Source: Serratia fonticola (lineage in GTDB: Bacteria; Pseudomonadota; Gammaproteobacteria; Enterobacterales; Enterobacteriaceae). From it: 64,000 nucleotides of DNA. The notes under the pieces were generated by a model. That model saw nothing but the letters and a program-made list of their open reading frames with translations, did no database searches and was not told where the DNA came from. Shown in pieces: positions 7,895-21,331 of this stretch (the stretch's first letter is position 1; the number at the start of each line of letters is the position of its first letter). The stretch lies in the NCBI RefSeq assembly GCF_006715025.1, contig NZ_VFMK01000001.1, positions 2,666,001 to 2,730,000 on the forward strand, written 5' to 3'. The translations under genes and the position numbers were made by a program.

Positions 7895-9291
7895 CTCCTG
7901 TCATCCAACGTGTCGTTAACCGCTGAAAGCGGGCGGGAAGGGGTCCCTTGGCCGCTGGGTTCCTCTCCCTCATGTGTTTGCGGGCCTTTGCGGATCAGGC
8001 GCATCATGTAGGAATAACCCACGCCGAACACCGAACAGTAGACGACAATAAAGGCCAGCAAGCTGATGCTCATATGCATATCGCCATGGGCAGAAACGGC
8101 ATCTTTGGTACGCTGCAGGCCGTAGACAACCCAAGGTTGACGACCAATCTCGGTGGTGAACCAACCGGCCAGCAAGGCGATCAATCCCGATGGCCCCATC
8201 CACAAAATGAAGTACAGGAAAGGTTTCGACTGATAAAGCCCACCGCGCCAGCGCAACCACAGGCTCCAGACGCCCGCCAGGATCATCAGCATGCCCAGCG
8301 CCACCATGATGCGGAATGACCAGAACACCACCGTTGAGTTAGGCCGATCCTGCGGCGGGAAGGATTTCAACGCCGGAACCTGCTCGGTAAGACTGTGGGT
8401 GAGGATCAGGCTGCCCAGGTAAGGGATCTCCAGCTTGAAACGGGTCTCTTCACGCTGCATGTCCGGCCAGCCGAACAGGATCAGTGGGGTCGCTTCTCCC
8501 GGTGGGTTTTCCCAATGACCTTCGATGGCGGCAATTTTGGCCGGTTGGTATTTAAGCGTGTTCAAGCCGTGTGCGTCGCCGATAAACGCCTGAAGCGGTG
8601 CCACGATCAGCGCCATCCACAGGGCCATTGACAGCATCTTGCGTAGTGCTGGCGTATCACGGCCACGCAGCAGGTGCCAGGCGGCAGAGGCACCGACAAA
8701 GAAGGCCGACGACAGGAATGCGGCGGTCGTCATATGCAGTAGCCGGTAGGGGAATGACGGGTTGAAAATCACCTTGAACCAGTCAACCGGGACGACAACG
8801 CCGTTGATGATCTCATGCCCCTGCGGGGTCTGCATCCAACTGTTGGACGCCAGGATCCAGAATGTAGAAATCAGCGTGCCGAGCGCGACCATGCAGGTGG
8901 CAAAGAAGTGCAGGCCCGGGCCAACGCGGTTCCAGCCGAACAGCATCACGCCGAGGAAACCAGCCTCCAGGAAGAAAGCCGTCAACACTTCATAGGTCAG
9001 CAGCGGGCCGGTAATACTGCCGGCAAACTCGGAGAAAAAGCTCCAGTTGGTGCCGAACTGATAGGCCATGACTAAACCGGAAACGACCCCCATGCCGAAA
9101 TTGACGGCAAAGATTTTCGACCAGAAGTGGTACAGATCCCGGTAAACCTGATTGCCCGTTTTCAACCACAACCCTTCCAGCACTGCCAGGTAACTGGCTA
9201 GGCCAATGGTGATTGCTGGAAAGATGATATGAAATGAAACAGTGAAAGCAAACTGAATCCGGGCGAGTTCTAATGCATCAAGGCCTAACAT
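7891..9291 (-). CDS. cioA: cyanide-insensitive / bd-type ubiquinol oxidase subunit I
   Basis: 466 residues of the CydA family. The haem-ligand histidine is at position 21 (SFHIIFPA), after the conserved RIQF, and the quinol-side motif GWFTTEIGRQPW is present. The protein lacks the long Q-loop insert of E. coli CydA (522 residues), which fits the cyanide-insensitive oxidase class. It is the first gene of the three-gene minus-strand operon and is divergent from a MocR regulator, with a 147-base shared promoter region. It likely supports respiration under low oxygen or with respiratory poisons present. Confidence 0.88.
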   Translation of the reverse strand: MLGLDALELARIQFAFTVSFHIIFPAITIGLASYLAVLEGLWLKTGNQVYRDLYHFWSKIFAVNFGMGVVSGLVMAYQFGTNWSFFSEFAGSITGPLLTYEVLTAFFLEAGFLGVMLFGWNRVGPGLHFFATCMVALGTLISTFWILASNSWMQTPQGHEIINGVVVPVDWFKVIFNPSFPYRLLHMTTAAFLSSAFFVGASAAWHLLRGRDTPALRKMLSMALWMALIVAPLQAFIGDAHGLNTLKYQPAKIAAIEGHWENPPGEATPLILFGWPDMQREETRFKLEIPYLGSLILTHSLTEQVPALKSFPPQDRPNSTVVFWSFRIMVALGMLMILAGVWSLWLRWRGGLYQSKPFLYFILWMGPSGLIALLAGWFTTEIGRQPWVVYGLQRTKDAVSAHGDMHMSISLLAFIVVYCSVFGVGYSYMMRLIRKGPQTHEGEEPSGQGTPSRPLSAVNDTLDDRS

Positions 9292-9389
9292 AGTGGCCTC
9301 CAGATTTGTACATAAATTGACTCCCTATAAGTATAGCAATGGCTTTCCTAATTAAAGCTTGGCGCCAAGTAGAGCACGGAGTACAGTGG

Positions 9390-9430
9390 CTATAATAGTG
9401 ACAGTTATTTTACTTTTAACTATAACAGTT
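9390..9430. promoter_or_regulatory. direct repeats between the oxidase operon and mocR: candidate MocR operator
   Basis: CTATAATAGT (9390-9399) and CTATAACAGT (9420-9429) are a 9-of-10 direct repeat spaced by 30 bases, and ACAGTT recurs at 9401 and 9425. MocR/GntR-aminotransferase regulators typically bind direct repeats upstream of their own and divergent genes. The first repeat contains TATAAT (9391-9396), a good -10 box for mocR, so binding could autorepress. The functional role is inference. Confidence 0.45.
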
Positions 9431-9438
9431 GGATTTAT

Positions 9439-10857
9439 ATGACCCGATATGAACAACTCGCGCAGCAGATCCGCGAACAGATCCAGAACCGGGTCTGGCG
9501 TGCGGGCGACAAGCTGCCTTCGCTGCGGGAAAGCGGCAAACGTGCCGGGCTGAGTCTGATGACGGTGGTGCAGTCGTACCAACTGCTGGAAAGTCAGGGT
9601 TGGATTGTGGCGCGGCCGCAGTCTGGCTATTACGTTGCTGCTCGTCCCCAGGCGCTTCCCCAGCCGGCCCAGGGCGAAAAACTGCTGCTCAGTGAACAGG
9701 TGGATATCAACGCCTTTATCTTTGATGTGTTGCAAGCCTGTAAGGATCCGGCGATTGTGCCCTTTGGCTCGGCCTTTCCGGATGCCACCCTGTTTATGCA
9801 GCCGAAATTGGCGCGGGCGTTAAGCAGCGTAGCGCGGAAATTTACCCCCCACAGTTCTCTGGCCAACCTGCCGCCGGGTAACGATGCTTTGCGCCGTCAC
9901 ATTGCCCAGCGTTATGCGTTGAGTGGAATGCAGGTTGCACCCGATGAAATTGTGATCACGGCGGGGGCAATGGAGTCACTGAGTCTTAGCCTGCAAGCGG
10001 TTACGCAACCCGGGGACTATGTGGCAATCGAATCGCCAGCCTTCTATGGTGCTTTGCAGGCGCTGGAACGCCTGCGTTTGAAAGCGGTGGCAATTGCTAC
10101 CCATCCGCAACACGGCATTGACCTGGATTCATTGCAACATGCGCTGGAACAATACCCAATCAAGGCCTGCTGGGTAATGACGCATTTTCAGAACCCGCAA
10201 GGGGCGAGCATGCCGGAAGAGAATAAAAAACGGTTGGTGGCGATGTTACGCGAGCGCCAGATATCGCTACTTGAGGATGATGTTTATGGTGAGCTTTATT
10301 TCAGCGCCGAACGGCCGTTACCCGCCAAGGCGCTGGACCAGGGAGGGCAAATTCTGCACTGCTCGTCGTTCTCCAAGTGTCTGGCACCGGGGTTCCGTGT
10401 CGGTTGGGTGGCCGCAGGGCGCTATGCGCCCCAGATCCAGCGGCTGCAATTGATGAGCACCGTGTCGACCAGCGTGCCGACCCAGATGGCCATTGCCGAT
10501 TATCTGCTGCATGGCGGCTATGACACCCATCTGCGCCGCCTGAGACGCCTATTGGCTCAGCGACAAAGTGCCATGCGTCAAGCCATCGCCCACCACTTCC
10601 CGCCAACGGTAAAGGTCAGCCAACCGGATGGCGGCTACTTCCTGTGGCTGGAGCTGGATACGGGGCAGTCTTCGATGGCCCTCTACCAGCGGGCGCTGGC
10701 TAAGGGCATCAGTATCGCGCCAGGCAGGATGTTTACCACCGGCAACCACTTCAACCACTGTTTTCGTCTGAACGCCTCTTTTGAGTGGAGCGACAAGCTT
10801 GAAGAGGCTATCCAGACATTAGCCAAATTGATTCGCGAGTTACCAAAGGAGGATTAA
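9439..10857 (+). CDS. MocR-type transcriptional regulator (GntR helix-turn-helix fused to aminotransferase domain)
   Basis: 472 residues. Residues 1-70 form a GntR winged helix (KLPSLRES, QSYQLLESQGW). The rest is a fold-type-I PLP aminotransferase-like domain with the cofactor lysine in SSFSK at position 313, the NPQG motif at 252-255 and a late arginine (CFRLN). Such proteins use PLP as effector co-ligand rather than as catalysts. It is divergent from the cioAB-like operon, so control of the oxidase is possible, though many MocR proteins control amine or vitamin B6 genes. The ATG follows a TATAAT box by about 40 bases. Confidence 0.88.
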   Translation: MTRYEQLAQQIREQIQNRVWRAGDKLPSLRESGKRAGLSLMTVVQSYQLLESQGWIVARPQSGYYVAARPQALPQPAQGEKLLLSEQVDINAFIFDVLQACKDPAIVPFGSAFPDATLFMQPKLARALSSVARKFTPHSSLANLPPGNDALRRHIAQRYALSGMQVAPDEIVITAGAMESLSLSLQAVTQPGDYVAIESPAFYGALQALERLRLKAVAIATHPQHGIDLDSLQHALEQYPIKACWVMTHFQNPQGASMPEENKKRLVAMLRERQISLLEDDVYGELYFSAERPLPAKALDQGGQILHCSSFSKCLAPGFRVGWVAAGRYAPQIQRLQLMSTVSTSVPTQMAIADYLLHGGYDTHLRRLRRLLAQRQSAMRQAIAHHFPPTVKVSQPDGGYFLWLELDTGQSSMALYQRALAKGISIAPGRMFTTGNHFNHCFRLNASFEWSDKLEEAIQTLAKLIRELPKED

Positions 10858-10866
10858 CCGTTCCGC

Positions 10867-11841
10867 CTAAGCCAGGTAATGCTTCAATGCGCGCCCAGCC
10901 TGATGAATGGCTGAGTGTACCGCCGGGATGTGGGCAAGTGGGTTCAATAATCCGTAGTCGTGGATCAATCCGTTATAGCGTGTCACCGTCACCTCAACCC
11001 CGGCGGCATTCAACAGCCGGGCATAGGCTTCACCTTCGTCGCGCAGCACGTCGAGTTCAGCGGTTTGTATCAATGCGGGGGGTAACCCCTGCAACTGCTC
11101 TGGCGTGGCATTAAGCGGCGATGCGGTGATTTCTTTTCGTTGGGTTTTATCGGTGGTGTAGTGATCCCAGAACCACTTCATCATATTGCGCGTCAGAAAA
11201 TGGCCTTCGGCATACTGATGATATGACTCGGTATCAAAATTGGCATGGGTCACCGGCCATAACAGGATCTGACAACGTAGCGCAGGCGTTGCTTTTTCTT
11301 TTGCCATCAGGGTGACGACCGTGGCCATATTACCGCCAACGCTATTACCGACAACCGCCAGGCGTGAGCCATCCACGTTAATTTTTTCACCGTATTCCGC
11401 CACCCATTCTGTCGCCGCATAGGCCTGATTAATCGCCGTCGGGTAATGGGCCTCTGGCGAGGGGGTGTAATTAACAAATACCGCGGCGGCTCCGGAACTG
11501 TATACCAGGTCACGCACCAGTCGCTCGTGCGTGGGGAAGTCACCCAATACCCAGCCTCCGCCGTGGAAAAACATGAATGCCGGCAATTTCCCCTTTATCC
11601 GTGGTGGCCGCACGATATGCAGCAGGAGATCCTGACCGGCGACATGGATAGTTTTTTCTTCAATGTCAACGTCGTGCAGCAACACCTGCACGTTGCGTTG
11701 TGCCGATTCCAACACCTTGCGTGCCTCTTTCGGTTTCATCTGCTCCATCGGTTTGCCACCACTGGTGTTCAAAGCATCCAGAAAGGTGGCAACACCGCGT
11801 TCTGCCATGGGTCTGGAGGGATCAAAGGTTTTCTTGGGCAT
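10867..11841 (-). CDS. alpha/beta hydrolase, hormone-sensitive-lipase-type esterase
   Basis: 324 residues. The oxyanion-hole motif HGGGW and the nucleophile elbow GNSVGG are both present. The acid is likely in ELDVLRDE and the histidine in LIHDYG near the C-terminus, completing the triad. This is the hormone-sensitive-lipase (family IV) esterase pattern, acting on short-chain esters. No signal peptide is seen. It converges on mocR with a 9-base gap between stops and appears to be a single-gene unit; the physiological substrate is unknown. Confidence 0.85.
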   Translation of the reverse strand: MPKKTFDPSRPMAERGVATFLDALNTSGGKPMEQMKPKEARKVLESAQRNVQVLLHDVDIEEKTIHVAGQDLLLHIVRPPRIKGKLPAFMFFHGGGWVLGDFPTHERLVRDLVYSSGAAAVFVNYTPSPEAHYPTAINQAYAATEWVAEYGEKINVDGSRLAVVGNSVGGNMATVVTLMAKEKATPALRCQILLWPVTHANFDTESYHQYAEGHFLTRNMMKWFWDHYTTDKTQRKEITASPLNATPEQLQGLPPALIQTAELDVLRDEGEAYARLLNAAGVEVTVTRYNGLIHDYGLLNPLAHIPAVHSAIHQAGRALKHYLA

Positions 11842-11955
11842 GCGGGCATCCTTAACGCTGAAGAAATCACTGTGAAAGGGGGGCAGTAGAAAGTGTAGTC
11901 AATGCCTTTGCCTTTGTATGTTGGATAAGGGCGCTTGTATAGGGTATTTCACTCA

Positions 11956-11994
11956 TGCCTGAATGTGGTGCAAAGGATGCGCTGTCGTGGTGCA
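11956..11994 (+). promoter_or_regulatory. two NtrC-like binding sites upstream of ast
   Basis: Two 17-base imperfect palindromes of the NtrC type (TGCACC-N5-GGTGCA): 11956-11972 matches 9 of 12 consensus positions and 11978-11994 matches 10 of 12. Both share the run GTGGTGCAAA and are 22 bases apart, two helical turns, as expected for cooperative enhancer binding. They lie about 220 bases upstream of a sigma-54 promoter. The E. coli ast operon is activated by NtrC under nitrogen limitation. Confidence 0.7.
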
Positions 11995-12118
11995 AAACTT
12001 GCTGATAAGGCCAATCGGACCCAATTATTTTTGCGAGCAGGATCAGAAAATCAGCAGAATTTTGCGATTGAATAGGATTTCGACGCGGATGATGATTTTA
12101 GGCTCTATTTTCCCCGAT

Positions 12119-12157
12119 ATTCATTATCAATGCATAATTATTGAATATTTATGCATT
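12119..12157 (+). promoter_or_regulatory. ArgR-like boxes in the ast control region
   Basis: The 18-mer at 12140-12157 (ATTGAATATTTATGCATT) closely follows the ARG-box pattern wNTGAATwwwwATTCANw. A weaker copy lies 21 bases upstream at 12119-12136, the usual ARG-box spacing. The position between the NtrC-like sites and the sigma-54 promoter matches the known role of ArgR as co-activator of ast in enteric bacteria. Occupancy is inferred. Confidence 0.6.
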
Positions 12158-12210
12158 ATAACTCATTGTTTTAACGAAAAAAAATTTCAAATCAGTGAAA
12201 AAAGCCGATC

Positions 12211-12226
12211 TGGCACGATAGCTGCT
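12211..12226 (+). promoter_or_regulatory. sigma-54 promoter for astCADBE
   Basis: TGGCACGATAGCTGCT has the -24 GG and -12 GC elements at the required spacing and matches TGGCAC-N5-TTGCW at all but one position. It would begin a transcript near 12238, with a leader of about 250 bases before the astC ATG at 12487. The rest of 11842-12486 is AT-rich and holds no convincing gene. Confidence 0.72.
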
Positions 12227-12471
12227 CTACACTCTTTATCAATAGGCCTGTATTTTAACTGCTTGTTAACATTTATTCCCCGTTCAGGGGCGCTAAATGC
12301 GACAGATATAGCGAAAAACCGCCTTTATGTAACAGTTTTGTTTCTTGATGAGCCGTGATGAGGCGAATGATCACCGGCCTGGAAACGCCTCAGACAAGAC
12401 GGTTTATTTGCTTTGTGGCATGACTTGCGGCGCCAGAACGGCCCTTATCGCCAAAATTCAGCTTTTGCTGA

Positions 12472-13701
<1,230 letters not shown>

Positions 13702-13751
13702 TCAAGGCGGCTATGCTCAAGGGCGTAGCCGATGACGTCGAGGTTCGCATT

Positions 13752-16261
<2,510 letters not shown>

Positions 16262-16299
16262 TTACCCTTGGCTGACAAGCAGGGCTACTGGAGAAAAAA

Positions 16300-17640
16300 A
16301 TGTCAGGATATGAAGTCAATTTTGATGGGTTGGTGGGGTTGACGCATCATTATGCCGGGCTATCGTTTGGTAATGAAGCCTCGACCCAACACCGTAACAG
16401 CGTATCGAACCCAAAACTGGCGGCTAAACAAGGGTTGCTGAAAATGAAAGCCCTGGCGGATTTGGGGTTTCAGCAAGGGGTATTGCCTCCCCAGGAGCGC
16501 CCTCATGTGCCGATGCTACGCAAGCTGGGCTTCAATGGATCTGATGAGAGCGTGCTGGCGCAGGCGATGCGGACCTCACCCCGCCTGCTCTCGGCACTCA
16601 GCTCAGCCTCTTCCATGTGGACGGCCAATGCCGCGACGGTTTCGCCGTCGGCAGACAGTGCCGATGGTAAAGTCCATTTCACCGCCGCTAATCTGAATAA
16701 CAAATTCCACCGCGCTATTGAAGCGGAAACCACAGCTGCCGTATTGCGCGCTATTTTTAATCATGAGCGGCATTTCATCCACCACGATCCCTTGCCACAG
16801 GTGGCACTGTTCGGGGATGAAGGTGCTGCCAACCACAACCGGTTAGGAGGGGATTACGCCAGGCGCGGTGTGCAGGTTTTTGTCTATGGCAGACAAGAAT
16901 TTGGTGGCGAAAGCGCCCCGACACGTTATCCAGCCCGTCAGACGCGTGAAGCCAGTGAAGCCATTGCGCGCTTACATCAGTTGAACGAGCAGCAAACGGT
17001 ATTCCTGCAGCAAAATCCGGCGGTGATCGATCAGGGCGTATTTCATAACGACGTCATCGCCGTCAGTAATCAACAGGTGTTATTCCACCATCAGCAGGCA
17101 TTCCTGCATTCTCAGCAAGGGCTGGATCAGCTTCGCCGTAAGATGGCGGTATTGGAGAGCGAATTGGTGGCGATAGAGGTGCCAACCTCGCGCGTCACCG
17201 TGGCAGATGCGGTGTCAACCTACCTGTTCAACAGCCAGATCCTGACTAAACCCGATGGCAAGATGATGATTGTGGTGCCAGAAGAGTCTCGCCAGCATCA
17301 GGGCGTTTGGCAGTATTTGTCAGAAATGGTCGCCAGCGGTGGCCCGATCGATGAGATCAAGGTGTTTGACCTGCGTGAAAGCATGCGAAATGGCGGTGGT
17401 CCGGCTTGTCTGCGTCTGCGCGTGGCGATGAACGAAGCGGAATTGCAGGCGGTAAACCCGAGAGTGATGATGAACGACACGTTGTTTACCACGCTCAATG
17501 AGTGGGTCGATCGCTATTATCGTGATCGTCTGACGCAAGACGATCTGGCGGATCCACAGTTGCTGCGGGAAGGGCGTGAGGCGTTGGATGCCTTGACCTC
17601 AATTCTTGCCCTGGGCTCTGTCTATCCTTTCCAACAATAA
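16300..17640 (+). CDS. astB: N-succinylarginine dihydrolase
   Basis: 446 residues. The N-terminus [20 protein letters not shown] and the segments [13 protein letters not shown] and [10 protein letters not shown] are nearly invariant in AstB; the last contains the nucleophilic cysteine. It hydrolyses succinylarginine to succinylornithine, CO2 and two ammonia and has the amidinotransferase-type pentein fold. The start has GGAG about ten bases upstream. It is the fourth gene of the operon, 38 bases after astD. Confidence 0.95.
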   Translation: MSGYEVNFDGLVGLTHHYAGLSFGNEASTQHRNSVSNPKLAAKQGLLKMKALADLGFQQGVLPPQERPHVPMLRKLGFNGSDESVLAQAMRTSPRLLSALSSASSMWTANAATVSPSADSADGKVHFTAANLNNKFHRAIEAETTAAVLRAIFNHERHFIHHDPLPQVALFGDEGAANHNRLGGDYARRGVQVFVYGRQEFGGESAPTRYPARQTREASEAIARLHQLNEQQTVFLQQNPAVIDQGVFHNDVIAVSNQQVLFHHQQAFLHSQQGLDQLRRKMAVLESELVAIEVPTSRVTVADAVSTYLFNSQILTKPDGKMMIVVPEESRQHQGVWQYLSEMVASGGPIDEIKVFDLRESMRNGGGPACLRLRVAMNEAELQAVNPRVMMNDTLFTTLNEWVDRYYRDRLTQDDLADPQLLREGREALDALTSILALGSVYPFQQ

Positions 17641-17651
17641 GGGGGGAGTGC

Positions 17652-18635
17652 ATGATGGATTTACTGGCCCTGACGTTGGCGGGAGTGCCCCCGCACAACC
17701 CCCGTGGTGAGAATGCCAACCTGCATTGGCAGTGGCTGGGAGAGGGGATACTGGAGATCTGCCCTCGGCACGGTTATCAGCAGGCGGTGGTGATCTCTGC
17801 TGGCATCCACGGCAATGAAACCGCGCCAGTCGAGTTATTGAATCATCTGGTGGCTGAGATTTTGCTGGGCACGCGCACGTTAGCGGTGCGGTTGCTGGTG
17901 ATACTGGGTAATCCACCGGCGATGCGTGCTGGCAAACGCTATCTGGCTAACGACATGAATCGCATGTTTGGTGGCCGCTACAGCCAATTTTTACCCAGCG
18001 GGGAGGCGCAGCGGGCTCGGCAGTTGGAACAGGTGGTCACCACTTTCTTTGCTGATGAAAGCGCTGAACGCTTTCATTACGATCTGCATACGGCAATCCG
18101 CGAGTCACTGTTACCACGTTTTGGCATCCTGCCATTCCAGCTACGGGCCTACAGCCCGGAAATGCTGGCACTATTAGATGCCGCCGGGCTGGATGCGATA
18201 GTGATACATCAGGCTCCAGGCGGAACGTTTAGCTATTTCTCCAGTGAGCATACGTTGGCTGCCAGTTGCACGCTTGAATTAGGTAAGGCTCGCCCGTTCG
18301 GACACAACGATCTGCAACAGTTTGCCGGTATCAGCCGGGCATTACAGGCGCTCACCGCTGCGCAGCCTTTATCACCGCGCGTGCAATCACCGATTCGCCT
18401 GTTCCGTGTTGAACACTCTCTGATTAAGCGCAGTGAAGCATTCAGACTCTATTTGAGTGAGGATACCGCTAATTTTACAGCGTTGCCGCAAGGCACTTTG
18501 CTGTATGAGCAGCCCGGTGACAGTTATCGAGTGCAGCATAAAACGGAGTGGATCCTGTTCCCAAACCCCAGCGTCGCTCTCGGTTTGCGGGCGGGAATGA
18601 TGCTGACAGAAGTTCCTCGCAGTACCCTGTTTTAA
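17652..18635 (+). CDS. astE: succinylglutamate desuccinylase
   Basis: 327 residues, zinc carboxypeptidase-like (M14 / aspartoacylase) fold. Zinc-binding GIHGNETAPVE, DMNRMFGG, DLHTAIR and the late TLELGKA segment are all present. It releases succinate and glutamate, the last step of the AST pathway. GGGGGGAG lies just before the start; ATGATG leaves one residue of ambiguity. It closes the operon and is followed by a terminator hairpin. Confidence 0.94.
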   Translation: MMDLLALTLAGVPPHNPRGENANLHWQWLGEGILEICPRHGYQQAVVISAGIHGNETAPVELLNHLVAEILLGTRTLAVRLLVILGNPPAMRAGKRYLANDMNRMFGGRYSQFLPSGEAQRARQLEQVVTTFFADESAERFHYDLHTAIRESLLPRFGILPFQLRAYSPEMLALLDAAGLDAIVIHQAPGGTFSYFSSEHTLAASCTLELGKARPFGHNDLQQFAGISRALQALTAAQPLSPRVQSPIRLFRVEHSLIKRSEAFRLYLSEDTANFTALPQGTLLYEQPGDSYRVQHKTEWILFPNPSVALGLRAGMMLTEVPRSTLF

Positions 18636-18648
18636 CCTTTGTCTCTTT

Positions 18649-18687
18649 ACGCCATAGGTGAGTTTGCCTGTGGCGTATTATTTTTGG
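18649..18687 (+). terminator. rho-independent terminator of astCADBE
   Basis: A 10-base stem ACGCCATAGG / CCTGTGGCGT (one G-T pair) around an 8-base loop, followed by a T-rich tract, 13 bases after the astE stop. Confidence 0.8.
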
Positions 18688-19208
18688 TCGGGGAAATAGA
18701 CCGTTTTATTTAATGAATGGAGAAATATCTCATTTGAGATTTTTACCTTACTTTTCTAAGGTTATTCTCATTAAAAAAACCTAATGAAAGAATCTCGGCT
18801 CGATTAAATCACATCAATGGATATATACAGATAAAAATGTGAAATAAGTAACGTTATTACTAAGCCTGCTAACGGTAAGGTTGGCTTAATCCGTATGTAA
18901 ATCATACAAAAAGAAACTGCCGCGCACTTAAATGGTGCAAAAACGTTGAGATTTTATGGGGGTGCAATAAATACATATAAAAATCAGTATATTATGTTAT
19001 TTTTTAGCTGTAATATTTATTTACAATTAAACATGCTTTTTACGCATGCTTCCGTGAACTTTTCTATTTTAAGTTTCTAATCATGATGCTAATGTCACAT
19101 GGTCCTTTCTTAGGACTTTTATAAAATTATTAAATGATAAAAATCACAGCCCAAATCATAAATTGGGCGTGACGGGCAGGTTTTAATTAAATATCTAGGA
19201 AATAAATA
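18688..19208 (+). other. AT-rich non-coding leader / promoter region of the porin gene
   Basis: About 520 bases without a plausible gene on either strand, strongly AT-rich, ending in AGGAAATAAATA before the porin start. Major porin genes of enteric bacteria often have long upstream regions with OmpR sites. No individual operator could be assigned with confidence by reading. Confidence 0.5.
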
Positions 19209-20297
19209 ATGATGAAACGCAGTGTATTAGCCCTGGCGGTTGTCCTGGGTGCCGTCGCCCCGTTGGCCAATGCGGCCGAAATCTACAATAAAGACGGTAA
19301 TAAACTCGACCTGTACGGGCGAGTCAACGGTAAACATTTATTTAGTGATAACAAATCTGCCGATGGCGATGCGACCTATGTACGTTTTGGGTTTAAAGGC
19401 GAAACGCAGATTAATAGCGATCTGACCGGCTATGGGCAGTGGGAATATAACGTTCAGGCTAACCATAGTGAAGAGCAGGGGACTGAAGGGACGAAAACCC
19501 GTTTAGGTTTCGCTGGTCTGAAATTTGCCAACTATGGTTCATTTGACTATGGCCGTAACTACGGTGTGGTGTATGACGTAGAATCCTATACCGATATGCT
19601 GCCGGAGTTTGGCGGTGACACCTATACCGTGACTGACAACTTTATGACTGGTCGTTCTACCGGTTTGGCCACCTACCGTAACCGTAGCTTCTTCGGCTTG
19701 GTAGAAGGTCTGAATGTGGCTTTGCAGTATCAGGGTAAAAATGAAGGGGACCGCAGTAACGTTCACAAGCAGAACGGTGATGGTTACGGTATGTCCGTGG
19801 ATTATCAGGATATCGGTGGTAGTGGTATTGGTGCGGCAGCAGCCTTCTCTGATTCTAACCGTACCCGCGCTCAGAAAGAAGGTTCCTTTGGTAAAGGTGA
19901 CAGTGCCACAGCCTGGACGACAGCGCTGAAGTATGATGCCAATCAGGTTTATCTGGCGGCGATGTACGCTGAAACCCGCAATATGACGCCAATCAAAGTG
20001 AATGGTACCGCAGGTTTCGCCAACAAAACGCAGAACGTTGAAGTGGTTGCGCAATACCAGTTCGAAAATGGCCTGCGCCCATCGCTGGCTTACCTGCAGT
20101 CCAAAGCGAAAGATATCGAAGGTATCGGTGATACCGATCTGGTGAAATATATCGATATCGGTGCCACCTATTACTTCAACAAAAACATGTACACCTATGT
20201 TGATTATAAAATCAACCAGTTGGATGACGGTGGTGATAACAAGCTGAAACTGAACACCGATAATATCGTTGCGGCCAGCTTGACCTACCGTTTCTAA
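19209..20297 (+). CDS. outer membrane general porin of the OmpC/OmpF/PhoE family
   Basis: 362 residues. A Sec signal peptide (about residues 1-22, cleaved at ANA-AEIYNK) precedes a mature N-terminus of the classical enteric porin type. The PEFGGDTY segment marks the constriction loop L3. The C-terminus ends YRF with the terminal phenylalanine required for BAM-dependent assembly. It forms trimeric 16-strand channels for small hydrophilic solutes. The exact orthologue (OmpC, OmpF, OmpN or PhoE) cannot be chosen by eye. The gene is monocistronic, with a long leader and its own terminator. Confidence 0.92.
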   Translation: MMKRSVLALAVVLGAVAPLANAAEIYNKDGNKLDLYGRVNGKHLFSDNKSADGDATYVRFGFKGETQINSDLTGYGQWEYNVQANHSEEQGTEGTKTRLGFAGLKFANYGSFDYGRNYGVVYDVESYTDMLPEFGGDTYTVTDNFMTGRSTGLATYRNRSFFGLVEGLNVALQYQGKNEGDRSNVHKQNGDGYGMSVDYQDIGGSGIGAAAAFSDSNRTRAQKEGSFGKGDSATAWTTALKYDANQVYLAAMYAETRNMTPIKVNGTAGFANKTQNVEVVAQYQFENGLRPSLAYLQSKAKDIEGIGDTDLVKYIDIGATYYFNKNMYTYVDYKINQLDDGGDNKLKLNTDNIVAASLTYRF

Positions 20298-20336
20298 GCT
20301 GTTTTTTACACCCTCATCCTGTGTCGGGACTGAGAC

Positions 20337-20364
20337 AAAAGCAGAGCGTAAGCTCTGCTTTTTT
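20337..20364 (+). terminator. rho-independent terminator of the porin gene
   Basis: Perfect stem AGCAGAGC-GTAA-GCTCTGCT followed by six T and preceded by an A-run, 40 bases after the porin stop. Confidence 0.9.
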
Positions 20365-20422
20365 ACGATCAACCCGAAAGCATTTCCTGTGGAGGCACCG
20401 ATCGTTCATTTTCCGGTTGAGT

Positions 20423-20614
20423 TCAGAACGCGCCATACTCACTGGCAGGTAACCAGAAACCGTCGATAAAGTCCTCAATGGGGAAACAGCCAGCATGACG
20501 TAGCCGTTGTTCTTTCATTGCCACCAGGCATTGATGCTCGTCACGCAGTACGTCGACCACGAGGTCGGCACACCCACCGTCCAGATAACACACGAACATC
20601 ACTAAAGCGTACAT
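20423..20614 (-). CDS. yebW: YebW-like DUF1482 small protein
   Basis: 63 residues. FVCYLDGGC near the start and CFPIEDFIDGFW near the end closely match the remembered E. coli YebW sequence, with the same length. The three conserved cysteines are kept. It is a small protein of unknown function. GGAGG lies about 14 bases before the ATG, a wide spacing. It is separated from the porin by the porin terminator and is divergent from kbp. Confidence 0.85.
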   Translation of the reverse strand: MYALVMFVCYLDGGCADLVVDVLRDEHQCLVAMKEQRLRHAGCFPIEDFIDGFWLPASEYGAF

Positions 20615-20846
20615 AACCTATTACGTCCTCCATTAACGCGCTCTATGATAATTGTAGGCAATACTCCATGAATTTCAGCGCATTGATACAATGATGTGCT
20701 GATTTGGTAGGCGAAAGTGACATTTTCAGACTTGTGACAATGTCTAATCAGCCTTTGCTGATTGCAGATCTGTTTTACACTGCTAAGCTAAACAAGCCTT
20801 AGAATATCTTAACTATTTATTTAGCTGACCATCAATGGGAGTGAGT

Positions 20847-21284
20847 ATGGGACTGTTTAACTTCGTAAAAGACGCAGGTGAAAAACTGTGGGATACGGTG
20901 ACCGGCAATACGGATCAAAGTGCAAAATTGAAGGCGCACCTGGATAAAAGCGGCTTGCCGGATACGGATAAGGTTGATGTGCAGGTCGTTGATGGCAAAG
21001 CGGTAGTGACGGGAGAGGGTATCAGCCAGGAACTGAAAGAGAAAATCCTGGTTGCCGTGGGCAACGTTGCTGGTATCAGTGGTGTAGAAGATAACGTGGT
21101 AGTTGCTCAGACGGAAGCGGAAAGCCGTTTCTACACCGTCAAGAAGGGGGACACCTTGAGTGCTATTGCCAAAGAGCTATACGGCAATGCCAATCAATAC
21201 AACAAGATTTTTGAGGCCAACAAGCCAATGCTGAGCAGCCCGGATAAAATCTACCCTGGACAGGTACTGCGCATTCCTCAGTGA
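20847..21284 (+). CDS. kbp: potassium-binding protein Kbp (BON + LysM)
   Basis: 145 residues. A BON domain (about 22-90) is followed by a LysM domain (about 95-144) ending [26 protein letters not shown] is the Kbp/YgaU N-terminus and fixes the start at 20847 rather than the upstream ATG at 20835. It is a cytoplasmic K+-binding protein needed for normal growth at high external K+ and is stress-induced in E. coli. It has its own terminator and appears monocistronic. Confidence 0.93.
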   Translation: MGLFNFVKDAGEKLWDTVTGNTDQSAKLKAHLDKSGLPDTDKVDVQVVDGKAVVTGEGISQELKEKILVAVGNVAGISGVEDNVVVAQTEAESRFYTVKKGDTLSAIAKELYGNANQYNKIFEANKPMLSSPDKIYPGQVLRIPQ

Positions 21285-21305
21285 AGATGACAATGCCTGA
21301 TGTGG

Positions 21306-21331
21306 AGCCCGACACTGTTCGGGCTTTTTTA
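21306..21331 (+). terminator. rho-independent terminator of kbp
   Basis: Stem AGCCCGA / TCGGGCT with a short loop, followed by six T, 22 bases after the kbp stop. Confidence 0.88.

Noticed and set aside
11988..12003. Second sigma-54-like element TGGTGCAAAACTTGCT
   Set aside because: GG and GC spacing fits, but TGGTGC is explained as the right half of an NtrC-like site; the promoter at 12211 is the better match.
11963..12358. 131-codon open frame in the region upstream of ast
   Set aside because: It covers NtrC-like, ArgR-like and sigma-54 elements, has AT-driven composition and no ribosome site or family features.
19539..20372. 277-codon antisense frame across the porin gene
   Set aside because: It mirrors the beta-strand repeats of the porin on the other strand and has no independent start signals.
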